Shown here: positions 48,889 to 58,382 of the stretch, piece after piece
Numbering within the stretch: position 1 is the first letter of the stretch
How the letters are laid out: each line of letters starts with the position of its first letter
NCBI RefSeq assembly: GCF_900454865.1
Contig: NZ_UGTV01000015.1
Location: 992,001 to 1,056,000 of the forward strand
Length of the DNA: 64,000 bases
Source of the DNA: Pasteurella canis
Lineage (GTDB): Bacteria > Pseudomonadota > Gammaproteobacteria > Enterobacterales > Pasteurellaceae
Reading direction: 5' to 3'
Notes under the pieces: model-generated
The model's database searches: none
Seen by the model: only the letters and a program-made list of their open reading frames with translations
What the model was told of the DNA's origin: nothing
Position numbers and translations under genes: made by a program

Positions 48889-49265
48889 TGATCAAACAAC
48901 AATTAATACATAGTAAAACATGGGAAGAACGTTACCGTTTAATTATCCAAGCAGGGAAAAACCTTACCCAACCAACAGAACAACAACTCACCCAAATGCA
49001 CTTTATTTCAGGTTGTGAAGCGAAAGTCTGGTTCCAAATTTTTGAAAAAAACGACCGCACTTTTGAGTTTACTGCGTTTAGTGAATCACGTATTATCAAT
49101 GGGTTACTTTGGATTTTATTACAAGAAATCAATGGAAAAACGGCTTCTCAGTTAAAAAGTTTCGATTTTAAAACCTATTTTTCTGAACTAGGTATCGCAC
49201 AACGTTTAAGTTCAACAAGACTGAATGGCTTAAAACAAATAGAAGCACTCTTACATCAACTATAA
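48888..49265 (+). CDS. csdE: SufE-family sulfur acceptor (CsdE-like)
   Basis: A 125-residue protein that accepts persulfide sulfur from the desulfurase. The acceptor cysteine is Cys43 in MHFISGCEAKVWFQ. The ATG at 48888 shares one base with the csdA stop (TGATG), giving translational coupling; a TTG three bases earlier is unlikely. Uptake signal core at 49054-49062. Confidence 0.93.
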   Translation: MIKQQLIHSKTWEERYRLIIQAGKNLTQPTEQQLTQMHFISGCEAKVWFQIFEKNDRTFEFTAFSESRIINGLLWILLQEINGKTASQLKSFDFKTYFSELGIAQRLSSTRLNGLKQIEALLHQL

Positions 49266-49300
49266 AAACACGATTAATTCATCGTTTAATACAATAAAAA

Positions 49301-49328
49301 ATAAAAGCAATCATTTGATTGCTTTTAT
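49301..49328. terminator. Bidirectional terminator between csdE and hldE
   Basis: ATAAAAGCAATC (49301-49312), loop ATTT, GATTGCTTTTAT (49317-49328). Symmetric A/T flanks allow use by both convergent operons. Confidence 0.9.
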
Positions 49329-49344
49329 ACTGACTCAAGATAAT

Positions 49345-50775
49345 TTATTCTTTCAATTGTTTAATTTTAGTAATCACATTTGTTGTTGAACAGCCATTCT
49401 CGAAGTTAAGCACTTTCACATCTCCTCCATTTGCCCAAACTTCTTTACTCCCAGCAATCTCTTCTGGTTTATAATCCCCACCTTTAACTAATAGATCAGG
49501 CAATACTTCACTAATTAAACGTTGAGGCGTATCTTCTTTAAACTCAACTAACCAGTCAACTGAAGATAAACCTGCTAAAACAGCCATTCTTGCTTGTAAA
49601 TCATTAATTGGGCGTGTCTCACCTTTTAGGCGTTTCACTGAGTCATCACTGTTTACTGCAACAATCAAACGATCACCTAATTTACGGGCATTTTCAAGAT
49701 AAGACACATGACCTGGATGTAAAATATCAAAGCAGCCGTTGGTCATCACAATTTTTTCACCACGTGCTTTTGCTTGTGCCACAACTGCTTTTAATTCAGT
49801 TTCGCTCATAATACCAAACCCCGTATTTGAACGCCCATGAATCGCATTTTCTAATTCCACAGTAGATACTGTTGATGTACCTAATTTACCAACAACAATA
49901 CCTGCTGCCACATTCGCTAAATAACAAGCTTCCTCAAAAGTACGCCCATCTGCTAACGCTGTCGCTAATACACTGATCACAGTATCTCCAGCACCTGTCA
50001 CATCAAATACTTCTTTTGCTTCCGTAGCTAGATGGAATGCAGGCTGATCTGGTCGTAATAATGTCATTCCTTTTTCTGAGCGAGTAACTAACAATGCAGT
50101 CAATTCAAAATCAGCTATCAGTTTTAATCCCTTTTCAATAATCTCATCTTCAGAATGACAAGCACCTACAACTGCTTCAAACTCAGACATATTAGGTGTT
50201 AATAAAGTTGCACCACGATAGCGTTCAAAATCAGTTCCTTTTGGATCAATTAAAACAGGTATATTTGCTTGACGTGCAATTTGGATCATTTTTTGCACTT
50301 GATTTAAGGTTCCTTTACCATAATCTGATAACACTAATGCGCCATAATCTTGCACCGAACTAGCTAATTTTTCTAACAAGGCTTCACTCACTACATTGCG
50401 AAAATCCTCTTCAAAATCCAAACGTAATAATTGCTGATGACGAGATAAAATACGCAGTTTAGTAATAGTTGGATGCGTACCCAATTGAACAAAATCGCAA
50501 TCAATACGCTGCTGAGTAAGTAAACGTATTAAAGCAGCACCTGCCTCATCTTGTCCAGTTAAGCCTAATAATTGAACAGGCACATTTAAAGATGCGATAT
50601 TCATTGCCACGTTTGCTGCTCCACCAGCACGTTCTTCATGATCTTGCACTCTCACAACAGGCACTGGGGCCTCTGGTGAAATACGATTCGTTGCACCAAA
50701 CCAATAACGATCGAGCATCACATCACCTAATACCAATACTTTTGCTTGATGAAACTCCGCTGAATATTGAAACAT
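49345..50775 (-). CDS. hldE: Bifunctional heptose-7-phosphate kinase / heptose-1-phosphate adenylyltransferase
   Basis: A 476-residue enzyme for ADP-heptose, the precursor of inner-core LPS/LOS heptose. The N-terminal ribokinase-like domain contains [13 protein letters not shown] and the PfkB motif [14 protein letters not shown] (about 262-275). The C-terminal nucleotidyltransferase domain carries [16 protein letters not shown]. Both domains are intact. It is divergent from lpxL. Confidence 0.97.
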   Translation of the reverse strand: MFQYSAEFHQAKVLVLGDVMLDRYWFGATNRISPEAPVPVVRVQDHEERAGGAANVAMNIASLNVPVQLLGLTGQDEAGAALIRLLTQQRIDCDFVQLGTHPTITKLRILSRHQQLLRLDFEEDFRNVVSEALLEKLASSVQDYGALVLSDYGKGTLNQVQKMIQIARQANIPVLIDPKGTDFERYRGATLLTPNMSEFEAVVGACHSEDEIIEKGLKLIADFELTALLVTRSEKGMTLLRPDQPAFHLATEAKEVFDVTGAGDTVISVLATALADGRTFEEACYLANVAAGIVVGKLGTSTVSTVELENAIHGRSNTGFGIMSETELKAVVAQAKARGEKIVMTNGCFDILHPGHVSYLENARKLGDRLIVAVNSDDSVKRLKGETRPINDLQARMAVLAGLSSVDWLVEFKEDTPQRLISEVLPDLLVKGGDYKPEEIAGSKEVWANGGDVKVLNFENGCSTTNVITKIKQLKE

Positions 50776-51003
50776 TTGACTTCTCTCTCTATGAAAAATT
50801 TTGTTAATTTTAACATAGGAGAGGGAGGATTTCCCTTAAAAATTCGATTAAATAGTGTTACTTTTCATGAGATGACTTTTATAATCATCTAAGAACTAGT
50901 AATATGCACGCCCTGTTTATACGATAATTTATGCTATTATAAAAAATTAGAGTAATATGCTTGCTCATATTTCATTGTTCACCCAAGATATTAAAACGAT
51001 TTT

Positions 51004-51945
51004 ATGGTAAATAATAAACTCCCCACATTTCAAAAAGCCTTTTTAAAACCAAAACATTGGGGATTTTGGCTTGGTATTCTTTTTTGGCGCATCATTTTAC
51101 TGCTACCTTATCCAATTTTACTCAAACTTGGACATGCTCTCGGCTGGTTACTGACAAAATTTAATGTTGGCAAGCGACGAGCTACTATTGCTCGTCGTAA
51201 CTTACAACTTTGCTTCCCTCATTATTCAGAACAAAAAATAGAACAAATTTTAGCAGCAAACTTAAAAGCGACAGGTATGGCAATTATTGAAACAGGTATG
51301 GCTTGGTTTTGGTCTGATGCACGTATCAAAAAGTGGTCAAAAGTGGAAGGGTTAGAATATCTTCAGCAATACAAACAAGACGGTATTATCTTTGTAGGTG
51401 TACATTTCTTAACATTAGAACTCGGCGCACGCATTGTTGGCTTACATCAACCTGGCATCGGTGTTTACCGCCCGAATGACAATCCTTTAATGGATTGGCT
51501 ACAAGTCCGTGGGCGACTACGTTCAAATAAAGACATGCTCGATCGTAAAGATCTCCGTGGTATGATCAAAGCTATTCGCAATGGTGAAATCATCTGGTAT
51601 GCTCCTGATCATGATTATGGGCGGAAAAATGCAGTTTTCGTACCTTTTTTTGCTGTTCCTGATGCAGCTACAACAACAGGAAGTTACTATTTATTAAAAT
51701 CATCACCCAATAGTAAAGTGATTCCTTTTTCTCCATTACGTAATCCTGATGGTTCAGGCTATACTGTAAAAATTTCACCACCAGTCGATTTTTCTGATAT
51801 CAGTGATGAAACTAGTATCGCAATACGTATGAATCAAGTCGTTGAGAAAGAAATCATGCAGGGTATCGAACAATACATGTGGTTACACCGCCGTTTTAAA
51901 ACTAGACCAGATGATAGTCAGTCTAGCCTATATACTGATAAATAA
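51004..51945 (+). CDS. lpxL: Lipid A lauroyl/myristoyl acyltransferase (HtrB/LpxL family)
   Basis: A 313-residue inner-membrane acyltransferase adding the first secondary acyl chain to Kdo2-lipid IVA. One N-terminal membrane segment (about 22-45). The catalytic HX4E motif is His134-Phe-Leu-Thr-Leu-Glu139, which fits LpxL rather than LpxM. GVYRPNDNPLMDWLQ and YAPDHDYGRKNAVFVPFF are family motifs. It is paralogous to the lpxM at 5165. The htrB-rfaE (lpxL-hldE) divergent pairing is also known in H. influenzae. Confidence 0.95.
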   Translation: MVNNKLPTFQKAFLKPKHWGFWLGILFWRIILLLPYPILLKLGHALGWLLTKFNVGKRRATIARRNLQLCFPHYSEQKIEQILAANLKATGMAIIETGMAWFWSDARIKKWSKVEGLEYLQQYKQDGIIFVGVHFLTLELGARIVGLHQPGIGVYRPNDNPLMDWLQVRGRLRSNKDMLDRKDLRGMIKAIRNGEIIWYAPDHDYGRKNAVFVPFFAVPDAATTTGSYYLLKSSPNSKVIPFSPLRNPDGSGYTVKISPPVDFSDISDETSIAIRMNQVVEKEIMQGIEQYMWLHRRFKTRPDDSQSSLYTDK

Positions 51946-51954
51946 AAGTGCGGT
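51946..51954 (+). repeat. DNA uptake signal core (Hin-type)
   Basis: Perfect AAGTGCGGT directly after the lpxL stop, followed by CAAAAAAA. Confidence 0.85.
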
Positions 51955-51958
51955 CAAA

Positions 51959-51985
51959 AAAAGCAGACTTTTATAGCCTGCTTTT
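51959..51985. terminator. Terminator between lpxL and the TorD-like gene
   Basis: AAAAGCAG (51959-51966) and CTGCTTTT (51978-51985) form a stem with an 11-base loop, A/T-flanked on both sides. Confidence 0.75.
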
Positions 51986-51999
51986 AACATCATCCTTAA

Positions 52000-52563
52000 T
52001 TATAGCGCCTCATCTAGTTCATCTGCCATTGCTGCAAGAATATCTTTACACAATATAGCAAGTGCTTTATAAAAAGGTAAGTTAGCTTTAGCTTCTACTT
52101 GAGGCAAAAATTTACTCGCACAAGGCAGTAAAAATCGCTCAAATAACTCTCGCTGTGCGACGACAGAATCAACATTATCTTCAATCCAAGATGCCGTAAG
52201 TAAAAGCAATGCAAAATGATCCTCATTCTGTACATCATGCATACCACGCATTTGGCGAAAATTAATAAACTCAACAACATCTAGCTGATAAGCTGAAATT
52301 TTCGTATTGACTAACGCATTCTCATTTACAAATAACCTTTGATATTCATTATCAAGCGCAGTCAAATCAACTCGCATTTGAATACTCGCAAGTGCTTGCT
52401 CGCTTGCCAAGTCTGTCGTTAACGGCCAAAGTTCGCTTAATCCATTTTGCTGTAACCAAGCAAATACATCTGCCAAAATAGGATCTGTTGGTGAACGGTA
52501 CCATAAGTTACCGAATAAACGAGCAATCATCGAAAAATTATTCAACTGATTTTCTGCTATCAT
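52000..52563 (-). CDS. TorD/DmsD-family molecular chaperone
   Basis: A 187-residue, all-helical, acidic cytoplasmic protein. LDNEYQRLFVNEN matches the conserved EYxxLF segment of the TorD/DmsD/NarJ family, chaperones that protect and target molybdoenzymes to the Tat pathway. No molybdoenzyme gene is adjacent. It overlaps the quinone reductase gene by 4 bases. YcdY-type members act outside molybdoenzymes, so the client is open. Confidence 0.8.
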   Translation of the reverse strand: MIAENQLNNFSMIARLFGNLWYRSPTDPILADVFAWLQQNGLSELWPLTTDLASEQALASIQMRVDLTALDNEYQRLFVNENALVNTKISAYQLDVVEFINFRQMRGMHDVQNEDHFALLLLTASWIEDNVDSVVAQRELFERFLLPCASKFLPQVEAKANLPFYKALAILCKDILAAMADELDEAL

Positions 52564-53168
52564 ACTTTTTTCTCTAAAAGTGCGGTTAAATTTTGCTGAG
52601 TTTTATTAATAGCAATTTGCAACATTTGCTGGCGAGCCTCATCATCAATAATATGAATATCACCAAATAATTCATACTGAATATCAGTAATACCACAGTA
52701 GTTAAATAATCCATCAACTAAACAATCTTTTAATGAATCAGCAAAACCAATCTCTTGATAACGCGATACATTATTGCCAATCGTAATAAATTGCTGCATC
52801 TTTTTATTCTGTAACAAACCAATAGACACTCCATTTTCAGTCTTATATGCAAAACCATAACTTAAGACACGATCAAAATATCCTTTTAATATGGCTGGAA
52901 AGCCCATCCACCACAGTGGATAAATTAGTGTGATTAAGTGGGCACTAGTCATCAGCTTTTGTTCATGCTTTATTTCAGCAGGCACAATCTCTTGATAAGC
53001 GGCTTGCATTTCTTCCCATGATAAAACAGGATTGAAATTTAAGGTATAGAGATCTCGTACAATAGTTTCTATGCCTGCATTCTGACTAACGTGAACGACT
53101 GCATCTAAAATTGCGCGATTAAAACTATTTTGTATATTAGGATGTGCAAAAAGAATCAAATGTTTCAT
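52560..53168 (-). CDS. NAD(P)H-dependent quinone/flavin oxidoreductase (flavodoxin fold)
   Basis: A 202-residue NQO1/KefF-like protein. The N-terminal LILFAHPNIQNSFNRAI is the FMN-binding HP-x2-S-x-N pattern, and LITLIYPLWWMGFPAILKGYFDRVLSYGFAY is the family's second FMN loop. It probably reduces quinones or other electrophiles with two electrons. It lies 7 bases downstream of nfeD and overlaps the TorD-like gene. An uptake signal core lies near its end (52578-52586). Confidence 0.88.
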   Translation of the reverse strand: MKHLILFAHPNIQNSFNRAILDAVVHVSQNAGIETIVRDLYTLNFNPVLSWEEMQAAYQEIVPAEIKHEQKLMTSAHLITLIYPLWWMGFPAILKGYFDRVLSYGFAYKTENGVSIGLLQNKKMQQFITIGNNVSRYQEIGFADSLKDCLVDGLFNYCGITDIQYELFGDIHIIDDEARQQMLQIAINKTQQNLTALLEKKV

Positions 53169-53175
53169 ATCTGCT

Positions 53176-53625
53176 TTAATTTACTTTATTAACTAATAAA
53201 GTAATCCCCTCCACTGCAACCACTTCAACCAGATCACCAACTTGTAATTGACTCCCTTGAATTCGCCAAGTTGTATCACCGAAATGTCCTCGTCCAATAC
53301 CATTATGACCTATTTCTTTTACTGTGCCTTTCGCACCAAGCATCGCATGATCACGTTGATTTAAAGAAGAGTGAGATTGATCACTTGTATCTTTATTATG
53401 TTGATATTTCCACCAAGCCACACTAAATAATAGTGCTAACATTGCATAACTAATTGAAAGGAATGTGAGAGATAACGAGGGAATTAGTGCCATAATACCT
53501 GCAATCACTAAAGCCGCTAGCCCCCACCATAATAAAAATACCCCAGGAATAATAATTTCAGCAATAAGTAGTACAAAACCTAACACCAACCAATGCCAAA
53601 CGCTCCACGTTGAGAACCATTCCAT
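53176..53625 (-). CDS. NfeD-family membrane protein (short form)
   Basis: A 149-residue protein with membrane segments at about 10-70 and a C-terminal OB-fold domain (GAKGTVKEIGHNGIGRGHFGDTTWRIQG). It lacks the serine-protease domain of long NfeD proteins. The ATG at 53625 is preferred because GAGG lies 6 bases upstream; the frame also extends to a GTG at 53637. It is 25 bases downstream of qmcA, its usual partner. Confidence 0.9.
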   Translation of the reverse strand: MEWFSTWSVWHWLVLGFVLLIAEIIIPGVFLLWWGLAALVIAGIMALIPSLSLTFLSISYAMLALLFSVAWWKYQHNKDTSDQSHSSLNQRDHAMLGAKGTVKEIGHNGIGRGHFGDTTWRIQGSQLQVGDLVEVVAVEGITLLVNKVN

Positions 53626-53649
53626 AACCCACCTCACTCTCCGACCAAA

Positions 53650-54573
53650 TTAGGCTTTTTTATCACCTTTTAATAATTCTGCAATACCTGCTATCGAGCC
53701 AATCAAATTACCAGCCTCTAATGGCATTAATACGACTTTACTGTTTTCTGAACCACCAATTTCTTTTAATGCTTCAGTATATTTTTGTGCAATAAAGTAA
53801 TTAATTGCTTTAGTATCGCCACTTGCAATCGCATCTGACACCATTTGTGTTGCTTTTGCTTCAGCTTCAGCTGCACGCTCACGTGCTTCCGCTTGCAAGA
53901 ACGCTTCTTGACGTTCACCTTCAGCTTTCAAAATACGCGCTTGTTTATCACCTTCAGCACGTAAAATCTCTGCCTGACGTACACCTTCTGCTTCTAAAAT
54001 ATCTGCACGTTTATTACGTTCTGCTTTCATTTGTGCATTCATTGCAGCAATTAATTCTTGTGGTGGACGAACATCACGAATCTCAATACGTGTTACTTTT
54101 ATTCCCCACGGATTTGTTGCTTCATCTACGATAGACAATAAACGACTATTAATAGAATCACGCTGTGAAAGCATCTCATCTAATTCCATCGAACCCAATA
54201 CGGTACGAATATTAGTCATTGTTAAATTGATAATCGCTTGCTCTAAATGATTGACTTCATAAGCAGCATTACGTGCATCAATCACTTGAACGAAGCATAC
54301 TGCATCAATAGATACATTCGCATTATCTTTTGAAATCACTTCTTGTGATGGAATATCTAATACCTGTTCCATCATATTAATACGACGGCCAACACGATCA
54401 ATAAAAGGTACAACAAAGTTCAAACCTGGTGTGAGCGTGCGAGTATAACGCCCAAAACGCTCAATCGTCCAATGATAACCTTGAGGTACTGTTTTAAGCG
54501 TTGAATATAAAACTACAATCACTAATACAATAAAGAAAATAGTTGCGATTGGTAAACCATCAATAAAATCCAT
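53650..54573 (-). CDS. qmcA: SPFH/band-7 membrane protein QmcA
   Basis: A 307-residue stomatin/prohibitin-homology protein with one N-terminal membrane segment (about 8-28). It has the band-7 domain ([25 protein letters not shown] and onward) and an Ala/Glu-rich coiled coil (about 200-265). E. coli QmcA and NfeD-type partners form membrane microdomain complexes and interact with FtsH-HflKC. The ATG at 54573 has GGGAG upstream; the frame extends 49 residues further into the preceding gene region but without support. Confidence 0.93.
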   Translation of the reverse strand: MDFIDGLPIATIFFIVLVIVVLYSTLKTVPQGYHWTIERFGRYTRTLTPGLNFVVPFIDRVGRRINMMEQVLDIPSQEVISKDNANVSIDAVCFVQVIDARNAAYEVNHLEQAIINLTMTNIRTVLGSMELDEMLSQRDSINSRLLSIVDEATNPWGIKVTRIEIRDVRPPQELIAAMNAQMKAERNKRADILEAEGVRQAEILRAEGDKQARILKAEGERQEAFLQAEARERAAEAEAKATQMVSDAIASGDTKAINYFIAQKYTEALKEIGGSENSKVVLMPLEAGNLIGSIAGIAELLKGDKKA

Positions 54574-54619
54574 TGTTATTCTCCCAAATAAGTTATAATT
54601 CATACGAAAGTCTAGCAAA

Positions 54620-56071
54620 CTAAGCCGCACTTTGTATATAAGAATATTGTCCTGATTCAGTAATAAATTCAAGTATATGGGTAATACAGCTAGGGGCGTC
54701 CTGATCTTGATGTGAAACAAAAAGTAATTGAGTTTGGTTATTCTTCACTAATTGCTCAATAAAATATTTGACTAATTTGCGATTTAAACCATCTAACCCT
54801 TGAAATGGTTCATCTAAAACTAATATCGGTGGATGTTTAACCATTGCTCGAGCAATCAGTAACAAACGCTGTTGTCCCCAAGACAATGAGCGAAAAGGTT
54901 TCGTTGCTAAACTACTTAAATGCAAACGTTGTAGCCATTGCATCGCTTTCAACTTCAATATATTAGGTACTTGCTGATAGACACCTATACTATCAAAATA
55001 CCCTGAGACAATCACATCAAGCGCTGAACAATTCACGCGATAATCCATATGCAACTGGCTGCTCATATAACCTATTTTTTGTTTAATCTCCCATATAGTT
55101 TCGCCACTTCCTCGCTGCCTACCAAATAAGACGACGTGATTTGAATATGCTTGTGGATGATCACCAGTTAAAAGAGATAATAATGTAGACTTACCTGCAC
55201 CATTAGGTCCTTTTACCCACCAATGCTGCCGTTGTGCAACAGTCCAACTTAAATTATTTAAAATTTTTTTATCTCCATATTGAATAGTTACATCTTTTAA
55301 CTCAAATGGATTTACCCCAGCTGGTAATATAATGGGTTCATTGACTGGCTCAGGGAAAGGAATATCAACGGATGTTTCTGCATGTTTGAGTTGTTGGTAC
55401 ATTGACTGCTGTTCAACTTGCTGTCTTGGTCCCTGTAAAATCAATTCACGATGATCTAATAATGCAATATGGCTTGCTATATCTGGGATATCTGAAAAAC
55501 GGTTGGCAATGAGTATCAATCCTATATTATTTTTCAATTGGTTAAATAATGTTAACCAATCCTGCACTGATTTTTTATCTAGTCCCTCAAAAGGCTCATC
55601 TAGAATTAATAGGTCAGGCTCACTCACTAAGGCTTGGCAAAGTAATACTTTTCGACTTTCACCTGTCGAAAGTTGAATAAAAGGACGATCTAATAAATGT
55701 TCGATATTTAGTATATTGGCATAATACGAACAAAGAGAATCCTTTTTAGAATTCTCTAAAATCATCTGTCGTGCTGTTTTGCCAAACTCATCAGGACTGA
55801 CTGCATCGTTATTACGTAATTTAAAGGTTTCCTCGATAATATCCTGCTGCTTCTCAAAAGATAATGTCGCTATACATTGAAAATGATTCTCATACTCTCC
55901 AGACATAAGCTCTAGCTTATTCTGTAACGCTAAAGCAAAAGCACTCTTACCACTTCCATTACTCCCAACGATAGTCCAAAACTCACCTTTTCTCAAAGTA
56001 AAAAAAGGGATATTTAGATATTGCCATTTTGCTAGTTTAAAGTGCGTTTTTTCAATATATAATCTGCTCAT
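54620..56071 (-). CDS. modF: Double ABC-domain ATPase, ModF-like
   Basis: A 483-residue soluble protein of two ABC domains in tandem: Walker A GSNGSGKS and GPNGAGKS, signatures [11 protein letters not shown] and [11 protein letters not shown], and Walker [13 protein letters not shown] and [12 protein letters not shown]. This layout and the ~490-residue length match E. coli ModF (PhrA), associated with molybdate transport genes, which are absent here. The ATG at 56071 is chosen for its AGGA site; two upstream in-frame starts lack one. It heads the modF-qmcA-nfeD-quinone reductase-TorD-like run. Confidence 0.85.
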   Translation of the reverse strand: MSRLYIEKTHFKLAKWQYLNIPFFTLRKGEFWTIVGSNGSGKSAFALALQNKLELMSGEYENHFQCIATLSFEKQQDIIEETFKLRNNDAVSPDEFGKTARQMILENSKKDSLCSYYANILNIEHLLDRPFIQLSTGESRKVLLCQALVSEPDLLILDEPFEGLDKKSVQDWLTLFNQLKNNIGLILIANRFSDIPDIASHIALLDHRELILQGPRQQVEQQSMYQQLKHAETSVDIPFPEPVNEPIILPAGVNPFELKDVTIQYGDKKILNNLSWTVAQRQHWWVKGPNGAGKSTLLSLLTGDHPQAYSNHVVLFGRQRGSGETIWEIKQKIGYMSSQLHMDYRVNCSALDVIVSGYFDSIGVYQQVPNILKLKAMQWLQRLHLSSLATKPFRSLSWGQQRLLLIARAMVKHPPILVLDEPFQGLDGLNRKLVKYFIEQLVKNNQTQLLFVSHQDQDAPSCITHILEFITESGQYSYIQSAA

Positions 56072-56113
56072 AAACATCCTTCGTAAGTAACTATTTCCCA
56101 CATTAGTGATATA

Positions 56114-56142
56114 TAAAAAAAGCGGATGATAAATCCGCTTTT
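56114..56142. terminator. Terminator between modF and sstT
   Basis: AAAAGCGGAT (56118-56127), loop GATAA, ATCCGCTTTT (56133-56142), A- and T-rich on both sides. On the minus strand it ends the sstT transcript. Confidence 0.88.
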
Positions 56143-56160
56143 AATATAGTATATATCAAA

Positions 56161-57402
56161 TTATATTTGTTTATTTTCTTCGGCAATACAAGCTGCAGCA
56201 GTAAATAAAACATCAGTCGATGAATTTAACGCAGTTTCTGTTGAATCTTGTAAAATACCAATAATAAAACCAACACCGATCATTTGTGCTGCCACATCAT
56301 CAGAAATACCAAATAGGCTACAAGCTAGTGGAATTAATAATAATGAGCCACCTGCCACACCAGAGGCTCCACAGGCACATATACTTGCAACAACACTCAA
56401 CAATAGGGCACTAAAGAACGACACTTCCAGATTTAATGTATGAACTGCGGCTAACGTTAAAATCGTCACAGTGATTGCAGCTCCAGCCATATTAATCGTT
56501 GCACCTAATGGAATAGAAACAGAATAAGTTTCTTCATCTAAATTTAAACGCTTTGCTAAATTGATATTGACGGGAATATTTGCAGCCGAGCTACGTGTAA
56601 AAAATGCTGTCAAACCGCTCTCTCGAACACACGTCCAAACTAATGGATATGGATTACGACGAATTTTCCAATACACTAAAATTGGATTGACAACAAAAGC
56701 AACAAATAGCATTGAACCAACTAACACTGCCAATAAATGAATATAACCGCCTAATGCTGCCAATCCTTTATCTGCTAATGTTTCACTTACTAAACCAAAT
56801 ACACCAATTGGGGCAAATGCAATAATCACATAAACAATTTTTGATACAGCTTCCGCTAAATCTGAAACCATTACTTTAGTTGTTTCAGATGCATGGCGTA
56901 AAGCTAAACCTAAACCAATAGACCATGCTAGCACGCCCACAAAATTTGCTTTAAATAATGCATTTAAAGGATTATCTACAACGTTAAAGACCAAAGTAAG
57001 TAATACTTGCCCAACCCCTTGAGGCGCTGATGTCATGTCTTCTTTTGTTGTTAAAGCTACTTCACTTGGGAATAAAAAGCCTGCGATGACAGCTGTTAAT
57101 GCTGCTAAGAAAGTACCTAAAAGATATAAAATCACAATGGATTTCATATTACTTTTAGTGCCAATTTTTTTGTTTGCAATCGCCGCCATAACAAGCACAA
57201 AAATCAAAATTGGCGCAACTGCGCGTAGTGAACGAACAAAAATCGTCCCTAACACACCCACTTTTTCCGCTAAATTAAAATCTAATACACTCTGTAATGT
57301 AGGTGTAATTAATGCCACGATAAGACCTAAAATAAGACCAATAAAAATGCGTTTAACCAAATTGCCTTGGAAAAACAAACTAAGTAAACGAGATGTGTTC
57401 AT
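56161..57402 (-). CDS. sstT: Serine/threonine:Na+ symporter SstT
   Basis: A 413-residue inner-membrane transporter of the dicarboxylate/amino acid:cation symporter family. [22 protein letters not shown] (serine-rich hairpin, about 290-311), [28 protein letters not shown] and [25 protein letters not shown] are diagnostic. It is divergent from the UmuD-like gene, separated by 368 bases. Confidence 0.96.
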   Translation of the reverse strand: MNTSRLLSLFFQGNLVKRIFIGLILGLIVALITPTLQSVLDFNLAEKVGVLGTIFVRSLRAVAPILIFVLVMAAIANKKIGTKSNMKSIVILYLLGTFLAALTAVIAGFLFPSEVALTTKEDMTSAPQGVGQVLLTLVFNVVDNPLNALFKANFVGVLAWSIGLGLALRHASETTKVMVSDLAEAVSKIVYVIIAFAPIGVFGLVSETLADKGLAALGGYIHLLAVLVGSMLFVAFVVNPILVYWKIRRNPYPLVWTCVRESGLTAFFTRSSAANIPVNINLAKRLNLDEETYSVSIPLGATINMAGAAITVTILTLAAVHTLNLEVSFFSALLLSVVASICACGASGVAGGSLLLIPLACSLFGISDDVAAQMIGVGFIIGILQDSTETALNSSTDVLFTAAACIAEENKQI

Positions 57403-57700
57403 AATTAAATCACATATTTTTGTGCGAATGCACTCATTACCAATATTTAGATCAAATATTTGATCCCCCTAATAAAGCCTAAAGATAGCTTACTTTTTAA
57501 GTAAAGAAAATATCAATTTTTATATTTTTGCTATATTGCTGATTCTATATTAAAAATAATGAAGCTCTCATTAGAAAATATTTTATTTCTAGTAGCATTT
57601 TTTAGATAAAACTTACATGACTAACAGTCATCGAAACAACAATCAGAACACAACATAAACAAAAAAAGTTCAATTTTTTTACAAAAAATACTAACAACCA
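57403..57700. other. AT-rich divergent spacer upstream of sstT
   Basis: About 300 bases holding the presumed sstT promoter. I see no gene or clear repeat. The SOS-type promoter of the next gene starts at 57701. Confidence 0.5.
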
Positions 57701-57730
57701 TTGACAAACTGTATATAAAAACAGTAAACT
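57701..57730 (+). promoter_or_regulatory. Sigma70-like promoter of the UmuD-like gene
   Basis: A perfect -35 box TTGACA (57701-57706) is followed 17-18 bases later by GTAAAC/TAAACT (57724-57730) as a weak -10. The spacer contains the first LexA box, so repressor binding would block polymerase. Confidence 0.6.
57709..57724. promoter_or_regulatory. LexA (SOS) box 1, perfect
   Basis: CTGT ATATAAAA ACAG matches the LexA consensus CTGT-N8-ACAG exactly, with the favoured A/T spacer and a following T (ACAGT). It lies between the -35 and -10 of the promoter. Confidence 0.85.
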
Positions 57731-57734
57731 AAAC

Positions 57735-57750
57735 CTGTATAAATAACCAG
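57735..57750. promoter_or_regulatory. LexA (SOS) box 2, one mismatch
   Basis: CTGT ATAAATAA CCAG differs from consensus at one base. Its centre is 26 bases from that of box 1, about two and a half helical turns, and it ends 20 bases before the start codon. Confidence 0.6.
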
Positions 57751-57770
57751 TTTAATTTGAGAGGTATATG

Positions 57771-58220
57771 ATGAATTATGCAAATAATGATACCGCACAA
57801 AATGATAATGCCTTATCTTATCGCCCTGTACCACTTTATGACGATATCCAGAGCTCACGCTTTAATTTTAGTAAAAAGCTAGATCTAAACCTTTATTGCG
57901 TAAAACGTCCACAGCAAACTTGCTTTATACGTGTAACTAATCCCAATATGTTAGCTTGGGGAATTGAAATAGATGATATGCTAGTTGTAGAAAAAAATGA
58001 GAGTTTATCATTAGGTGACTTGGTTGTATTAGAAACAGAAAAACAATTCCATATTTATGAATTGATTGCTCATCAAAATAATGAATTTGTTTTCCTTTCT
58101 CTTGATTCGAAACAAGCTAATATTAAAACTGAAAATTGGTTATCTTTACCGATTGTGGGAACAGTCACTAATACGATTCATCAAATTAAGCCTAAAAGTA
58201 AAATGCGCTTTGCAGCTTAA
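57771..58220 (+). CDS. UmuD-like protein lacking the protease active site
   Basis: A 149-residue protein that aligns by eye along the length of UmuD: VPLYDDIQSS with UmuD FPLFSDLVQC, LDLN..RPQQTCFIRVTNPNM with IDLN..HPSATYFVKASGDSM, and WGIEIDDMLVVEKNESLSLGDLVVLE with [26 protein letters not shown]. The catalytic Ser of GDSM is Asn59 (NPNM), the Lys position (VKKL) reads IYEL (Tyr96-Glu97), and the Cys-Gly cleavage site reads Ser-Arg. So it should neither self-cleave nor act as a peptidase. Two LexA boxes precede it. GAGAGG is best spaced for the ATG at 57771 (another is at 57768). No umuC adjoins. Its role is unknown. Confidence 0.8.
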   Translation: MNYANNDTAQNDNALSYRPVPLYDDIQSSRFNFSKKLDLNLYCVKRPQQTCFIRVTNPNMLAWGIEIDDMLVVEKNESLSLGDLVVLETEKQFHIYELIAHQNNEFVFLSLDSKQANIKTENWLSLPIVGTVTNTIHQIKPKSKMRFAA

Positions 58221-58229
58221 ATAGAATAA

Positions 58230-58238
58230 AAGTGCGGT
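58230..58238 (+). repeat. DNA uptake signal core (Hin-type)
   Basis: Perfect AAGTGCGGT followed by TAAAATTTAAAAAA, just after the UmuD-like gene. Confidence 0.85.
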
Positions 58239-58328
58239 TAAAATTTAAAAAACCTCGACATCACTCTTATTCTCTGCTCAAAAATAAACTAACTTATAAT
58301 AAATTTTCTTATACAGAATATAAAAAAA

Positions 58329-58353
58329 TACCGCACTCTATATAAGTGCGGTA
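58329..58353. terminator. Terminator made from an inverted uptake-signal pair
   Basis: TACCGCACT (58329-58337) pairs with AGTGCGGTA (58345-58353) across a 7-base loop. T-rich sequence follows on both strands. The right arm is a perfect uptake signal (58344-58352) and the left arm matches 8 of 9 bases. It serves lpdA on the minus strand and can serve the UmuD-like gene. Confidence 0.85.
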
Positions 58354-58382
58354 AAATTTTTTATTTTTAATCCAAGTAAAAA

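Noticed and set aside
53163-53637. Possible membrane-bound serine protease (long NfeD)
   Set aside because: The protein is too short and has no ClpP-like domain. It is the short NfeD form only.
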